A stretch of DNA of 64,000 bases from Paenalcaligenes suwonensis (GTDB lineage Bacteria; Pseudomonadota; Gammaproteobacteria; Burkholderiales; Burkholderiaceae_B), in NCBI RefSeq assembly GCF_011290505.1, contig NZ_JAANPV010000001.1, positions 558,001 to 622,000 on the forward strand. Reading direction: 5' to 3'. The notes under the pieces are model-generated. The model did no database searches and was not told the origin of the DNA. It was given only the letters and a program-made list of their open reading frames with translations. Both the position numbers and the translations under genes were made by a program. Of this stretch, positions 35,789 to 44,631 are shown in pieces (position 1 is the first letter of the stretch; each line of letters opens with the position of its first letter).

Positions 35789-36448
35789 ATGAAAAATTCG
35801 TTGAGACTACATAAACTGGCAGCCTGCATTGGTGTTGCCGCCGTATTGGCTGGTTGTGCTTCGATGGAAGGTAAAGGCGGCGATACCGCGATGGGTTCAG
35901 GTATTGGTGCCGCCATTGGGGCCGGGTTGGGCGTACTGATTGGTGATAGCACTGAAGGTGCGTTGATTGGTGCTGGTATTGGTGCAGTAGCCGGTGGTAT
36001 TGTTGGCTACAACTGGTCGGCGATTAAAAACGACGTGGAAAAATCCGGTGCCAGTGATTTAGGCGTAGCCGTGACAGAAATGCCAGATGGCACACTGCGC
36101 GTACACATTCCTAGCAATGTGTCGTTTGATTCTGGTCAGTATCAGCTAAAACCAGCACTGCTGCCCGTATTGGACAGCGTGGCTCGTGCCCTGATTCAGC
36201 ATCCGGAATTACGCGCCAAAGCGATTGGTTACACCGACAACACAGGTTCTTTGCAGTTAAACCAAACATTGTCCTTAGAGCGCGCTCAGGCAGTGACAGG
36301 GTATATGGCTAACCAAGGCGTACCGGCTTCACACATGACGGACGAAGGCCGTGGCCCTAACAACCCAATTGCCAGCAACGATACGCAAGAAGGTCGTTCA
36401 CTAAACCGCCGTGTAGAGCTATTCCTATACGCCGTAAAACAGCCCTGA
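35789..36448 (+). CDS. OmpA-family lipoprotein with glycine-zipper domain (YiaD-like)
   Basis: Outer-membrane lipoprotein anchored to peptidoglycan. The signal peptide ends in lipobox VLAGC (Cys near residue 23). Residues about 35-80 are a glycine-zipper (GSGIGAAIGAGLGVLIG, GALIGAGIGAVAGGIVG). The OmpA C-terminal domain follows, with NVSFDSGQYQLKP, IGYTDNTGS and NRRVELFL, containing the Asp and Arg residues that hold diaminopimelate. Length 219 matches YiaD. Followed by a strong terminator. Confidence 0.93.
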   Translation: MKNSLRLHKLAACIGVAAVLAGCASMEGKGGDTAMGSGIGAAIGAGLGVLIGDSTEGALIGAGIGAVAGGIVGYNWSAIKNDVEKSGASDLGVAVTEMPDGTLRVHIPSNVSFDSGQYQLKPALLPVLDSVARALIQHPELRAKAIGYTDNTGSLQLNQTLSLERAQAVTGYMANQGVPASHMTDEGRGPNNPIASNDTQEGRSLNRRVELFLYAVKQP

Positions 36449-36472
36449 TTTTTGAGTACAGCGAGCAGCAAT

Positions 36473-36500
36473 AAGGCCCCAGGAAACTGGGGCCTTGTTG
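36473..36500 (+). terminator. Rho-independent terminator after the OmpA-like lipoprotein gene
   Basis: AAGGCCCCAG (36473-36482), tetraloop GAAA, then CTGGGGCCTT (36487-36496) followed by GTTGTTTG. The 10-base GC-rich stem is closed by a GNRA loop. It sits in the 61-base gap between convergent genes and may serve both. Confidence 0.85.
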
Positions 36501-36509
36501 TTTGTGACA

Positions 36510-36851
36510 TCACATCGTAATCAAGGCCTTAAGATGCTCAGGAAAGCCACCTTCTTTGCCTGCCACATTTACGTGGTCAAAATACTCATACCATCCACTG
36601 GCTTTAATACCCGCTAACAACACATCACGTACCTGCGGCTCAGGAAATCGCCAAATTCCCAGAAAATGGTGCTGACTAGTATGGTCTATGCCGTGTTCAA
36701 CTTCAGCCAGTGTCAGCACTTCTACGCCCATACTAGATAGTCCTTGCATCGCTGAAGCTATAGCACCCAAGAAATTTTGACGTTGCTCTACTGACAATGC
36801 TTTCCAGTTTGCATTAGGTGTAAAGAGCTCTACAAGATAGTGGTGTGACAT
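36510..36851 (-). CDS. Small conserved-looking protein of unknown function
   Basis: A 113-residue soluble protein: begins SHHYLVELFTPNANWKAL and ends with GFPEHLKALITM. Alternation of beta-strand and helix (YLVELFTP, RQNFLGAIASAMQGL, VEVLTLAEV, RDVLLAGIKASGWYEYFDHVNV) suggests a ferredoxin-like dimeric alpha/beta fold. It may belong to DUF6616, but I am not certain. AGGGACTCCG precedes the ATG on its strand. It stands alone between convergent and tandem neighbours. Confidence 0.7.
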   Translation of the reverse strand: MSHHYLVELFTPNANWKALSVEQRQNFLGAIASAMQGLSSMGVEVLTLAEVEHGIDHTSQHHFLGIWRFPEPQVRDVLLAGIKASGWYEYFDHVNVAGKEGGFPEHLKALITM

Positions 36852-37101
36852 CGGAGTCCCTTTAGATGAAATGTAGTGCGGTGCGTAGTTGAAAGAGGCT
36901 AATCGCTAGATAGCTAATGCAGAACGCTATGTATTACGTCACCATATAGTATGGTGGCTAATTATAAATAAAGAGCGTGATAATGCGCAAGGATTCACTA
37001 CATTAAAAACGCATAGCTGTGTGGGGCTTAAGCAGCTAGCCCGCCAGTGGGGGTACGTTAGAGCCAGACCATTGAGAACCTTACAAATAAAAGTCCATAG
37101 T
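36852..37101. other. Gene-free stretch before repeat unit 3, with one small palindrome
   Basis: No gene is supported here. CACCATA (36940-36946) and TATGGTG (36950-36956) form a perfect 7-base palindrome about 90 bases upstream of the minus-strand small gene, a possible operator or hairpin. The rest shows no recognisable structure. Confidence 0.4.
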
Positions 37102-37211
37102 GACAGAAGAAAGGGTAGTAAACCTATCAAAAGCTGAAATACTCAGGGGGCGGAGTGAAAACTTTTTGTGATTTGGTGTCTCAAATCACAAAAAGTGTTT
37201 CCGCAGTCCCC
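37102..37211 (+). repeat. Repeat unit 3 with hairpin copy F (forward)
   Basis: Module CAGAAGAAAGGGTAGTAAACC (within 37104-37125) precedes the hairpin 37146-37211. The stem is the best of the family: AAACTTTTTGTGATTTG, loop GTGTCT (37076 + 100 = 37176-37181), then the complementary arm starting CAAATCACAAAAAGT, with outer GGGGGCGGA facing TTCCGCAGTCCCC. The usual GTGCGATGAATAC tail is missing. Unlike the other sites it lies between tandem minus-strand genes. Confidence 0.88.
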
Positions 37212-37310
37212 TGGCGCAGGCAGAAACTGTTCATATGCTCTGCAGCGAAATTCACAGCATAGGTCGCCGTTGTGGCTCACGTTTGGGGTGTTACTCAAAC
37301 AAGCACCCTA

Positions 37311-37347
37311 GAAAAAAAAGGGGTGAACAAAACTACTTGTTCACCCC
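37311..37347 (-). terminator. Rho-independent terminator after the fused 5-oxoprolinase gene
   Basis: On the minus strand GGGGTGAACAA (37347-37337) pairs with TTGTTCACCCC (37330-37320), followed by eight T residues. The 11-base perfect stem and T run make a canonical terminator 28 bases beyond the stop. It marks the end of the 44631-37375 transcript. Confidence 0.92.
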
Positions 37348-37374
37348 CTAGCACCAACTTTTTACACCCTAGTG

Positions 37375-40300
37375 TTATGCCTTCCCAAACCCACCACCAC
37401 CTGGGGTTTGAATCACAAACACATCACCGGGCTGCATTTCTGCTGAACCGGTAGCGCCAATTTCCTCTTGGCTGCCATCAGTACGAATCACATAGCTGCG
37501 ACCCACTTCGCCAGACTCACCGCCTTCCAGACCAAATGGCGCTACACGACGACGGTTAGACAAAATAGACGCTGTCATGTTTTCCAAGAAGCGTACGCGA
37601 CGAGTACCACCGTTACCGCCAGATGCTGCACCTTTACCGCCACTGTTTGGACGAATGGTGAAGCTTTCTAGCAGTACGGGGAAGCGCCACTCCAGAACCT
37701 CAGGGTCAGTCAGACGGGAGTTAGTCATGTGGGTTTGCACCACGTCTGTACCATCAAAGAACTGGCGCTCGCCGGTTTCTGGGTGGTAACGGAAGCCTGC
37801 ACCTGAACCACCAGAAATAGTCTCGTAGTACTGGTGAGTGTCGTTACCAAAGGTGAAGTTGTTCATAGTGCCTTGAGCACCCGACATCACACCCAACGCA
37901 CCGTACAGCGCGTCGGTAATCACCTGCGAGGTTTCCACGTTACCGGCCACGGTTGCGGCAGGTGGGTTAGGATTCAGCATGCAACCTTGTGGAATTTTCA
38001 CCGTAATAGGTTTCAAGCAGCCTGCGTTCATGGGGATGTCATCGTCAACCAAGGTACGGAATACGTACAGCACGGCAGCCATACACACAGCCGACGGCGC
38101 GTTGAAGTTGTTTTCTAGCTGTTCCGATGTGCCCGTGAAATCAATCACCGCACTACGGGTAGCCGCATCTACTTCCACGTTGACGTTAATCACGGCACCA
38201 CTGTCCATTTCGTAACGGAACTGACCGTTTTGCAGTACACCAATCACACGGCGTACCGCTTCTTCGGCGTTGTCCTGCACGTGTTGCATATAGGCTTGCA
38301 CCACATCCAGACCAAAGGTGGCTACCATGCGGCGCAACTCTTGCACGCCTTTTTCGTTGGCGGCGATTTGTGCGCGCAGGTCGGCAATGTTCTGTTCTAC
38401 GTTACGTGCTGGGTGTGGACCGCTGCCCAACAGTTCACGCAAAGCTGCTTCACGCATCAAGCCGTTTTCTACCAGCTTGAAGTTGTCGATCAGCACGCCT
38501 TCATCAATCACCGTACGGCTGTTTGGAGGCATGGAGCCGGGAGTGATACCGCCCACGTCAGCATGGTGACCACGTGAGGCGACGAAGAACAGAATGTCTT
38601 TGCCCTCGGTGTCGAACACAGGTGTTACCACGGTAATGTCGGGTAGGTGTGTACCGCCGTTGTAGGGGTCGTTCAGCACGTAGCTGTCGCCAGGACGCAT
38701 TTTGCCGCTGTTACGACGAATAACCGTTTTGATACTTTCGCCCATGGAACCCAAGTGCACAGGCATGTGAGGTGCGTTAGCAATCAAATTGCCGTCAGCA
38801 TCGAACAGGGCGCATGAGAAGTCCAAACGCTCTTTAATGTTGACCGAAAACGCTGTGTTCGCAAGGGTTGCACCCATCTGCTCGGCGATGGACATAAACA
38901 GGTTGTTGAAGATCTCCAGCATCACTGGATCAACATCTGTACCAATGGCGTTCTCACGACGTTGTGCCACAGCACGCGTCATCAGAATTTCACCGCCACC
39001 CAAGATTTCCAACTGCCAATCAGGCTCTACGATTGTGGTGCCGCTGGCATCACAAATGATCGCTGGGCCTAGCAGGTGTGAACCGGGTTGTAAGTCGGCG
39101 CGTTGGTAAATTGGGCACTGGTGTTGCTGGTCATGCGAGAACAGGGCTGCTGTGCTGGCAGCGTTTGCCGTTTGTGCGCTGGCAGCGGCTGCGGCAACCA
39201 CAGGGCTTTGTTCAGAGCTGGCACCAATCGCTTCTACCGATACGGCTTCTACGATGAGTTTTTTGTCTGGCATCAAGAAGCTGTAGCGTTGCAGGTAGCT
39301 GGCTTCAAACTCAGCCTGCATAGCGGCTAAATCGCCGTAGTTCACCAGCAAGGCGGAGTCTGTGCCTTCGTAGCGCAGGTGGGCACGTTGCAGAATGTTG
39401 ATGCGTTGTGCGGGCACACCTTGGGCCAAGACTTCAGCGCTGGCTTGTTCGGCCAATAGGGCCAACTGTTCTTCGTACAGTGGGATGTTCTGTTTGTTCA
39501 GTTCGGCTTCTACGCTGATTTCGCGCATAGCCGTAATGTCAGCCAAGCCCATACCGTAGGCAGACAATACACCAGCAAAGGGGTGAATCAGTACGCGGCT
39601 AATGCCCAATGAGTCGGCGACCAAGCACGCATGCTGACCACCTGCACCACCGAAGGAAACCAAGGTGTAGCGGCTGACATCGTAACCACGTTCAATAGAG
39701 ATCTTCTTCACGGCGTTGGCCATGTTGGCCACAGCAATGTTCAAGAAGCCTTCAGCCACTTGTTCTGGCGTATGGTCGCGACCTGTGCTCTCTTTAATTT
39801 GTGCAGCAAGTTCAGTGAACTTCTGGCGCACGATATCGCGATCCAGCGGCTGATCGGCTTTAGGGCCGAAGATGCTTGGGAAGAACTCGGGCTGAATTTT
39901 GCCCAGCATAACGTTGCAGTCGGTGACCGTCAGTGGGCCACCATTACGGTAAGCCGCTGGGCCAGGGAAGGCACCCGCAGAATCAGGACCTACACGCATA
40001 CGTGCACCGTCAAAGTGCACAATAGAACCACCACCTGCCGCTACGGTGTGAATGTTCATCATGGGAGCGCGCAAACGTACGCCTGCCACAATGGTTTCAA
40101 AGGTGCGCTCAAACTCGCCGTCATAGTGAGAGACGTCCGTAGAGGTACCACCCATGTCAAAGCCGATCAGCTGCGATGCGCCAGTAGCAGCAGCAGTGCG
40201 TGCCATACCCACAATACCGCCAGCTGGGCCGGACAATACAGAGTCTTTACCTTGGAAAGAGTGAGCAGAGGTCAAACCACCGTTAGACTGCATGAACATC

Positions 40301-41025
40301 AGGCGTACGCCATCCAGCTCACTGGCAACGCGGTTAACGTAGCGGCGCAAGATTGGGGACAAGTAGGCATCCACCACGGTAGTGTCGCCACGACCTACCA
40401 GTTTCATCAGTGGGCTAACTTCGTGGGAAACCGATACCTGACCAAAGCCCATTTCGCGGGCCATCTCGGCAATGATTTGCTCGTGCTGGGTGTAGCGGTA
40501 GCCATGCATCAACACAATCGCCAACGCGCGGTAGCCGGCGTCGTAAACCTCTTGCAGTTGTGCGCGTACAGCGGCTTTGTCTAAGGCTTGTTCCACCGTA
40601 CCATCAGCACGAATACGCTCGTCCACTTCGACTACGCGTTGGTACAGAAGTTCTGGCAGGTGAATTTGACGGTCAAAAATACGAGGACGTGCTTGGTAAC
40701 CAATACGCAGAGCATCTTTAAAACCGCGTGTAGTGACCAGTGCAGTGGGTTCGCCTTTACGTTCCAACAACGCATTGGTAGCCACCGTAGTACCCATTTT
40801 TACGGCTTCGATTAGCTCGCTAGGAATGGGTGCATCGACTGCCAAGCCTAGCAAATGACGAATACCGGCCAGTGCGGCGTCTGGGTATTGTGCTGGATTG
40901 TCAGAAAGCAGTTTGTGGGTAAGCAAATGACCGTCTGGGTGGCGTGCCACGATATCGGTAAAGGTGCCTCCTCGGTCTACCCAGAATTGCCATTTAGAGG
41001 ATGGAAGAGATGTGTCGTGTGTCAT
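37375..41025 (-). CDS. 5-oxoprolinase-type fused hydantoinase A/B protein
   Basis: A 1216-residue fusion of HyuA and HyuB domains, the arrangement of ATP-dependent 5-oxoprolinase (5-oxo-L-proline to L-glutamate). HyuA part: WVDRGGTFTDIVARHPDG at the N terminus and IGFDMGGTSTDVSHYDG, both phosphate-binding ASKHA-type motifs. HyuB part from about residue 690: VDPVMLEIFNNLFMSIAEQMG, RLDFSCALFDADGNLIANAPH and SRGHHADVGGITPGSMPP. Sequence cannot separate 5-oxoproline from hydantoin substrates. It follows a TRAP transporter on the same strand, so it probably acts on what that system imports. Confidence 0.9.
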   Translation of the reverse strand: MTHDTSLPSSKWQFWVDRGGTFTDIVARHPDGHLLTHKLLSDNPAQYPDAALAGIRHLLGLAVDAPIPSELIEAVKMGTTVATNALLERKGEPTALVTTRGFKDALRIGYQARPRIFDRQIHLPELLYQRVVEVDERIRADGTVEQALDKAAVRAQLQEVYDAGYRALAIVLMHGYRYTQHEQIIAEMAREMGFGQVSVSHEVSPLMKLVGRGDTTVVDAYLSPILRRYVNRVASELDGVRLMFMQSNGGLTSAHSFQGKDSVLSGPAGGIVGMARTAAATGASQLIGFDMGGTSTDVSHYDGEFERTFETIVAGVRLRAPMMNIHTVAAGGGSIVHFDGARMRVGPDSAGAFPGPAAYRNGGPLTVTDCNVMLGKIQPEFFPSIFGPKADQPLDRDIVRQKFTELAAQIKESTGRDHTPEQVAEGFLNIAVANMANAVKKISIERGYDVSRYTLVSFGGAGGQHACLVADSLGISRVLIHPFAGVLSAYGMGLADITAMREISVEAELNKQNIPLYEEQLALLAEQASAEVLAQGVPAQRINILQRAHLRYEGTDSALLVNYGDLAAMQAEFEASYLQRYSFLMPDKKLIVEAVSVEAIGASSEQSPVVAAAAASAQTANAASTAALFSHDQQHQCPIYQRADLQPGSHLLGPAIICDASGTTIVEPDWQLEILGGGEILMTRAVAQRRENAIGTDVDPVMLEIFNNLFMSIAEQMGATLANTAFSVNIKERLDFSCALFDADGNLIANAPHMPVHLGSMGESIKTVIRRNSGKMRPGDSYVLNDPYNGGTHLPDITVVTPVFDTEGKDILFFVASRGHHADVGGITPGSMPPNSRTVIDEGVLIDNFKLVENGLMREAALRELLGSGPHPARNVEQNIADLRAQIAANEKGVQELRRMVATFGLDVVQAYMQHVQDNAEEAVRRVIGVLQNGQFRYEMDSGAVINVNVEVDAATRSAVIDFTGTSEQLENNFNAPSAVCMAAVLYVFRTLVDDDIPMNAGCLKPITVKIPQGCMLNPNPPAATVAGNVETSQVITDALYGALGVMSGAQGTMNNFTFGNDTHQYYETISGGSGAGFRYHPETGERQFFDGTDVVQTHMTNSRLTDPEVLEWRFPVLLESFTIRPNSGGKGAASGGNGGTRRVRFLENMTASILSNRRRVAPFGLEGGESGEVGRSYVIRTDGSQEEIGATGSAEMQPGDVFVIQTPGGGGFGKA

Positions 41026-41069
41026 ACCAAGTCCTTCGTTTGTAGCGTCGTCGGAATAATTTAGCGTAA

Positions 41070-41141
41070 GGGGTCCCAGACCCCTGCAAACAGGGGCCTA
41101 AGCGTAGTGAGTTCGTTAATGCTGGCTGCTGTGGCAGCCAG
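41070..41141 (-). other. Two hairpins between dctM and the fused 5-oxoprolinase gene
   Basis: In the 130-base gap, CCCCTG faces CAGGGG (about 41081-41096), and CTGGCTGC faces GCAGCCAG around TGT (about 41121-41139). Neither is followed by a T run on the minus strand. They may modulate readthrough or mRNA stability within the operon. Confidence 0.4.
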
Positions 41142-41155
41142 CGGGAAGCAGAGCG

Positions 41156-42451
41156 TTACATGGCGTTAGGCAACCACATGACAATCTCTGGGAATACGGT
41201 GACTAGCACGGTGGCTAATACCAGTATCCAGAAGAAAGGCAGTGCCATCTTCACCAATTCAAACAAGTTTTTGCCGGTAATGTTTTGGATCACAAACAGG
41301 TTGAAACCAATGGGGGGCGTAATCTGTGCCATTTCCACCGTTAGAATCAAGTAAATACCAAACCAGATTGGGTCTATGCCTGCCGCAATCACCGTTGGCA
41401 TCAACACAGAAGTGGTCAATACGATGAGTGAAATGCCATCCAAGAACGCACCCAGCAAGATAAAGAACACTGTTAGTGCTGCAATTAAGGCATAGGGGCT
41501 CAGGTTCAGTGAGGCGATCCAGGAAGCCAAGTTGCTAGGCATGCCAGTAAAGCTCATGGCGCTAGTCAGGAAGCTGGCACCAATCAGAATGAACGAGATC
41601 ATGCACGATGTACGCACTGCACCCATCAAACTGGCCGAAAAGGACTTCCAGTTCAGAGAACGACCCACTGCCGCAATGAGCAATGATCCAATCACACCAA
41701 TCACAGCCGCTTCTGTCGCAGTCGCAATACCGGCATAGATAGAACCAATCACACCAGCGATAAGCAGTACTACGGGCAGTAGCAAGCGTAAACGGTACAG
41801 TTTTTCACGCAGGGAGATTTCTTCTATCTCTTTGGGTACACGATCTGGATGGCGCAGTGACCACAGTGCGATATAGCCCGAGAACAGGAAAATCATCATA
41901 ATGCCGGGCAAAATACCAGCAATAAATAGTTTGATGATAGAAACCTGTGCCGCAACGGCGTACACAATCATCACAATGGATGGTGGAATCAACAGCCCCA
42001 GCGTACCTGCGCCAGCCAATGAACCAATACTAATGCCTTCGTCGTAACCACGAGACTTCAGCTCGGGCAGGGAGATACGACCAATGGTGGCAGCGGTAGC
42101 TGCAGAGGAACCACTCACGGCAGCAAAAATACCGCAACCTACGGTGTTGACGTGTACCAACCTGCCAGGCAAGCGTTGTAAAAGCGGGCCTAGGCCTTTG
42201 AACATGTCTTCTGCTAGGCGAGTACGGTAAAGAATCTCACCCATCCAGATAAACAGCGGTAAGGCGGTTAATGACCAACTGGCGGCAGAATCCCATGCTT
42301 TGGTGGCAAAAATAATGCCCGCAGGGTTATCGGCAAACAGCATTAGGCTGATGACGCCACATGCTACCAGTACTAAGGCAACCCAGACCCCCATGCTCAA
42401 CAAGAGCAGCAAGGAGACCATCAGAATTATGGCTTGAGTTAAATCACCCAT
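41156..42451 (-). CDS. dctM: TRAP transporter large permease (DctM)
   Basis: Twelve-segment membrane subunit that performs Na+-coupled transport in TRAP systems. The 431 residues are almost entirely hydrophobic segments. Family blocks include GIFAAVSGSSAATAATIG, GSLAGAGTLGLLIPPSIVMIVYAV (in parts) and QITPPIGFNLFVIQN. A GGAGGATAAC site inside the end of dctQ precedes its ATG. Confidence 0.94.
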   Translation of the reverse strand: MGDLTQAIILMVSLLLLLSMGVWVALVLVACGVISLMLFADNPAGIIFATKAWDSAASWSLTALPLFIWMGEILYRTRLAEDMFKGLGPLLQRLPGRLVHVNTVGCGIFAAVSGSSAATAATIGRISLPELKSRGYDEGISIGSLAGAGTLGLLIPPSIVMIVYAVAAQVSIIKLFIAGILPGIMMIFLFSGYIALWSLRHPDRVPKEIEEISLREKLYRLRLLLPVVLLIAGVIGSIYAGIATATEAAVIGVIGSLLIAAVGRSLNWKSFSASLMGAVRTSCMISFILIGASFLTSAMSFTGMPSNLASWIASLNLSPYALIAALTVFFILLGAFLDGISLIVLTTSVLMPTVIAAGIDPIWFGIYLILTVEMAQITPPIGFNLFVIQNITGKNLFELVKMALPFFWILVLATVLVTVFPEIVMWLPNAM

Positions 42452-42453
42452 GA

Positions 42454-42942
42454 TTAGTTATCCTCCAGTGGCTGGTTGCGCACACAGCAGACAAGCCGGC
42501 GGAGCAGCATGAGTGTGAAAATACATAAACCTATAGGCATACCGAATTGTGGAATCCACATCGGCACCGTCACAATACCTTGGGAGACATCATTGAACTG
42601 GTAGGATTCGTACACGAATTCCACCACGTAATACGACATCCACACGCTAATAACCAATGCAATCAATGTCGCTACCAGTTCATAGGGCTTGTGCAGGCGT
42701 TTAGGTAAAAACTGCAGAATCAGTGATACGCGAATGTGTTCGCCGCGTAGCATGGTGTAGGGCAATGCTAAAAAGATAGAGGAAGCCATAGCCCATGCCG
42801 CGAATTCATCTGAGCTGGGAATCATTTCTCCCATCATACGAGCGACGATTTGGGCTGTAACCAAGACAGCAATGAGGCAGAGAAAGCACGCGGCGACCGC
42901 GCCGCATGCTTTGGCCAAGTGTTCTAGCCATTTCATAAACAA
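42454..42942 (-). CDS. dctQ: TRAP transporter small permease (DctQ)
   Basis: Four-segment membrane subunit, 162 residues. Signature-like features are the N-terminal segment (AVAACFLCLIAVLVTAQIVARMM), DEFAAWAMASSIFLALPYTM and the HIRVSLILQFLP block. Lies 2 bases before dctM and 9 bases after dctP. Confidence 0.9.
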   Translation of the reverse strand: MFMKWLEHLAKACGAVAACFLCLIAVLVTAQIVARMMGEMIPSSDEFAAWAMASSIFLALPYTMLRGEHIRVSLILQFLPKRLHKPYELVATLIALVISVWMSYYVVEFVYESYQFNDVSQGIVTVPMWIPQFGMPIGLCIFTLMLLRRLVCCVRNQPLEDN

Positions 42943-42951
42943 TCAGCCTGT

Positions 42952-43920
42952 TTAGTTACCACGGTAGGCATCAAGGATTTTCTGACCATCAGCACCGGCT
43001 TTGCTCAGCCATTCTTCAGCCATGGTTGCGCCGATTTTTTGCATATCAGCACGTACAGCGTCTGGTGGTGGCAATACGGTCATACCGTGGTCGCTCAGCG
43101 TTTTAGTCAACGCCTCAGTGCGCTCACGGCCCATTTGCCAGCCACGAGTTTCTGCGCGCTCGGAAGCAGCCAACAACGCGGTTTGTTCGGCTTCGCTCAA
43201 ACGAGAGAACGCGCGTTTGTTCACGATCACGAAGTTCAGAGGAATAAAGGCCTGCACATCGTAGTAGTGCGACACGTAATCCCATGCCTGTGTATCCACA
43301 CCTGTAGAAGGGGAGGTGATCATGGAATCAATCACACCAGTAGAGAAGGCTTGAGGCACTTCTTGTGAATTCACGGTTGTGGGGGTGGCACCCATCAAGG
43401 TGGCTAAGCGGCTGGTTGCTGCGCTGTAAGAGCGGAAGCGGGAACCGTTTAAATCATCCAATGAGCTGATTTCTTTTTTGGTGTAGAAGCCTTGTGATGG
43501 CCATGGTGCGGCGTACAGCAGCATCAAGCCTTGTTTATCCAAGCGCTCGGCAATAGCAGGGCGGGCCAAGTTCCACAGTTTTTGGGATTCATCAAAGGAG
43601 GTAGCCAAAAAAGGCACGCTATCTACTTCGTAGATGGCATCTTCGTTACCGTTGATGGACATCAGCGCTTCACCAATTTGGATCACGCCTTGCTGCACGC
43701 CGCGTTTTACTTCGGGGCGTTTTAGCAGAATGCTGTTGGACTGTACGTTGATTTTCAAGGAGCCGTTGGTGGCTTCTTCAACGTCTTTAGCAAACTCTCG
43801 TACGTTAATGGTTAGGTAGTTGTTATCAGGCTGTTCGGCGCTCATTGTCCAGGTGGTGGCCGCTTGGGCTGTACCAGCCAAGGCCAACATGCAAGACACG
43901 GTTAACAGTTTTTTTATCAT
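42952..43920 (-). CDS. dctP: TRAP transporter substrate-binding protein (DctP)
   Basis: Periplasmic binding protein of a TRAP system. Signal peptide MIKKLLTVSCMLALAGTAQA, then ATTWTMSAEQPDNNY. The conserved arginine that binds a carboxylate lies in NGSRFRSYSAATSRLA near residue 155. GVIDSMITSPSTG and the C-terminal helices are typical. Length 322. The downstream enzyme suggests 5-oxoproline or another cyclic amide carboxylate as ligand. Confidence 0.93.
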   Translation of the reverse strand: MIKKLLTVSCMLALAGTAQAATTWTMSAEQPDNNYLTINVREFAKDVEEATNGSLKINVQSNSILLKRPEVKRGVQQGVIQIGEALMSINGNEDAIYEVDSVPFLATSFDESQKLWNLARPAIAERLDKQGLMLLYAAPWPSQGFYTKKEISSLDDLNGSRFRSYSAATSRLATLMGATPTTVNSQEVPQAFSTGVIDSMITSPSTGVDTQAWDYVSHYYDVQAFIPLNFVIVNKRAFSRLSEAEQTALLAASERAETRGWQMGRERTEALTKTLSDHGMTVLPPPDAVRADMQKIGATMAEEWLSKAGADGQKILDAYRGN

Positions 43921-43977
43921 TCTAGTAACTCCTCCAACGAGTAAAAAAAAGTGCTACGGGATAGGGGTATACGGACA

Positions 43978-44631
43978 TTAACGCGAAATATCGCTAGAAC
44001 GTAGGTCCCACAGCAAGGAGAAGGTGGTGGCACAGGTGCCATCCAACTTGAACTCCTCAATAATCCAACGGGAAACGGCAGCAGCTACCGGTTCTGTTGT
44101 GGTGTCGATAATCAACACCGGCTCCAGTATACGGTTTGTAGTGTCTTCCGAAGGTAAAGGGGTAGATAGCTCTGTATCAGGGGTTAACAGTCGCAGGGCA
44201 AGCACGCCATCCATTTGTTTCTGGATTTGCTCTGCAATGCGGCTAACTTGCTCTGCTGTAGCTTGATTACCCAATGTGATCAGAGCAATGGCCGCACCCG
44301 TGCCAAAACCTGCCAAGGGTTGCACACGCATCACGCGGCGCTGGCTGTTTTGCATGCGGCTAAAATTGCTGAGCGACCAAGCGGTTTGGTGCTGGAACGC
44401 TTGTTGGTAGGTGGGGCTGTGGAACACAGAAATGTCTTCTGTGCGGTATAGCGCCAGATAACGGCGTTCGTTTTGCGGGTTTTTGTAGCGTCGGGCCCAG
44501 CAAAAACCTGGAATGGCAGCGCGTTCTTCCATATGTTCGCGGTCATACCATTGGTTGAAGTCGTCCTCGTACGTAGGATCAACGTTCGTCCAGATAAACA
44601 GTTCACCTGGTGTGCGCTGGGCAGAAGTCAT
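43978..44631 (-). CDS. Unknown protein, putative two-lobed dimeric alpha/beta-barrel
   Basis: First gene of the TRAP/5-oxoprolinase cassette, 217 residues. The N-terminal half (ELFIWTNVDPTYEDDFNQWY, then EHMEERAAIPGFCWARRY) looks like a ferredoxin-like domain of the kind with a conserved W-Y-x-x-E-H and IPGF-x-x-ARR pattern. The second half (GAAIALITLGNQATAEQVSR, LEPVLIIDTTTEPVAAAVSR) could be a second copy. I do not recognise a named family with confidence. Its place suggests a role in degrading or handling the imported compound; no signal peptide is visible. Confidence 0.72.
   Translation of the reverse strand: MTSAQRTPGELFIWTNVDPTYEDDFNQWYDREHMEERAAIPGFCWARRYKNPQNERRYLALYRTEDISVFHSPTYQQAFQHQTAWSLSNFSRMQNSQRRVMRVQPLAGFGTGAAIALITLGNQATAEQVSRIAEQIQKQMDGVLALRLLTPDTELSTPLPSEDTTNRILEPVLIIDTTTEPVAAAVSRWIIEEFKLDGTCATTFSLLWDLRSSDISR

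Noticed and set aside
39631-40584. A 317-codon plus-strand frame inside the 5-oxoprolinase gene
   Set aside because: It is antisense to a clearly conserved coding region; its Thr/His/Val-rich composition is typical of a shadow frame.
41070-41141. Hairpins after dctM as an intrinsic terminator
   Set aside because: No T run follows on the minus strand, and the next gene is functionally linked.
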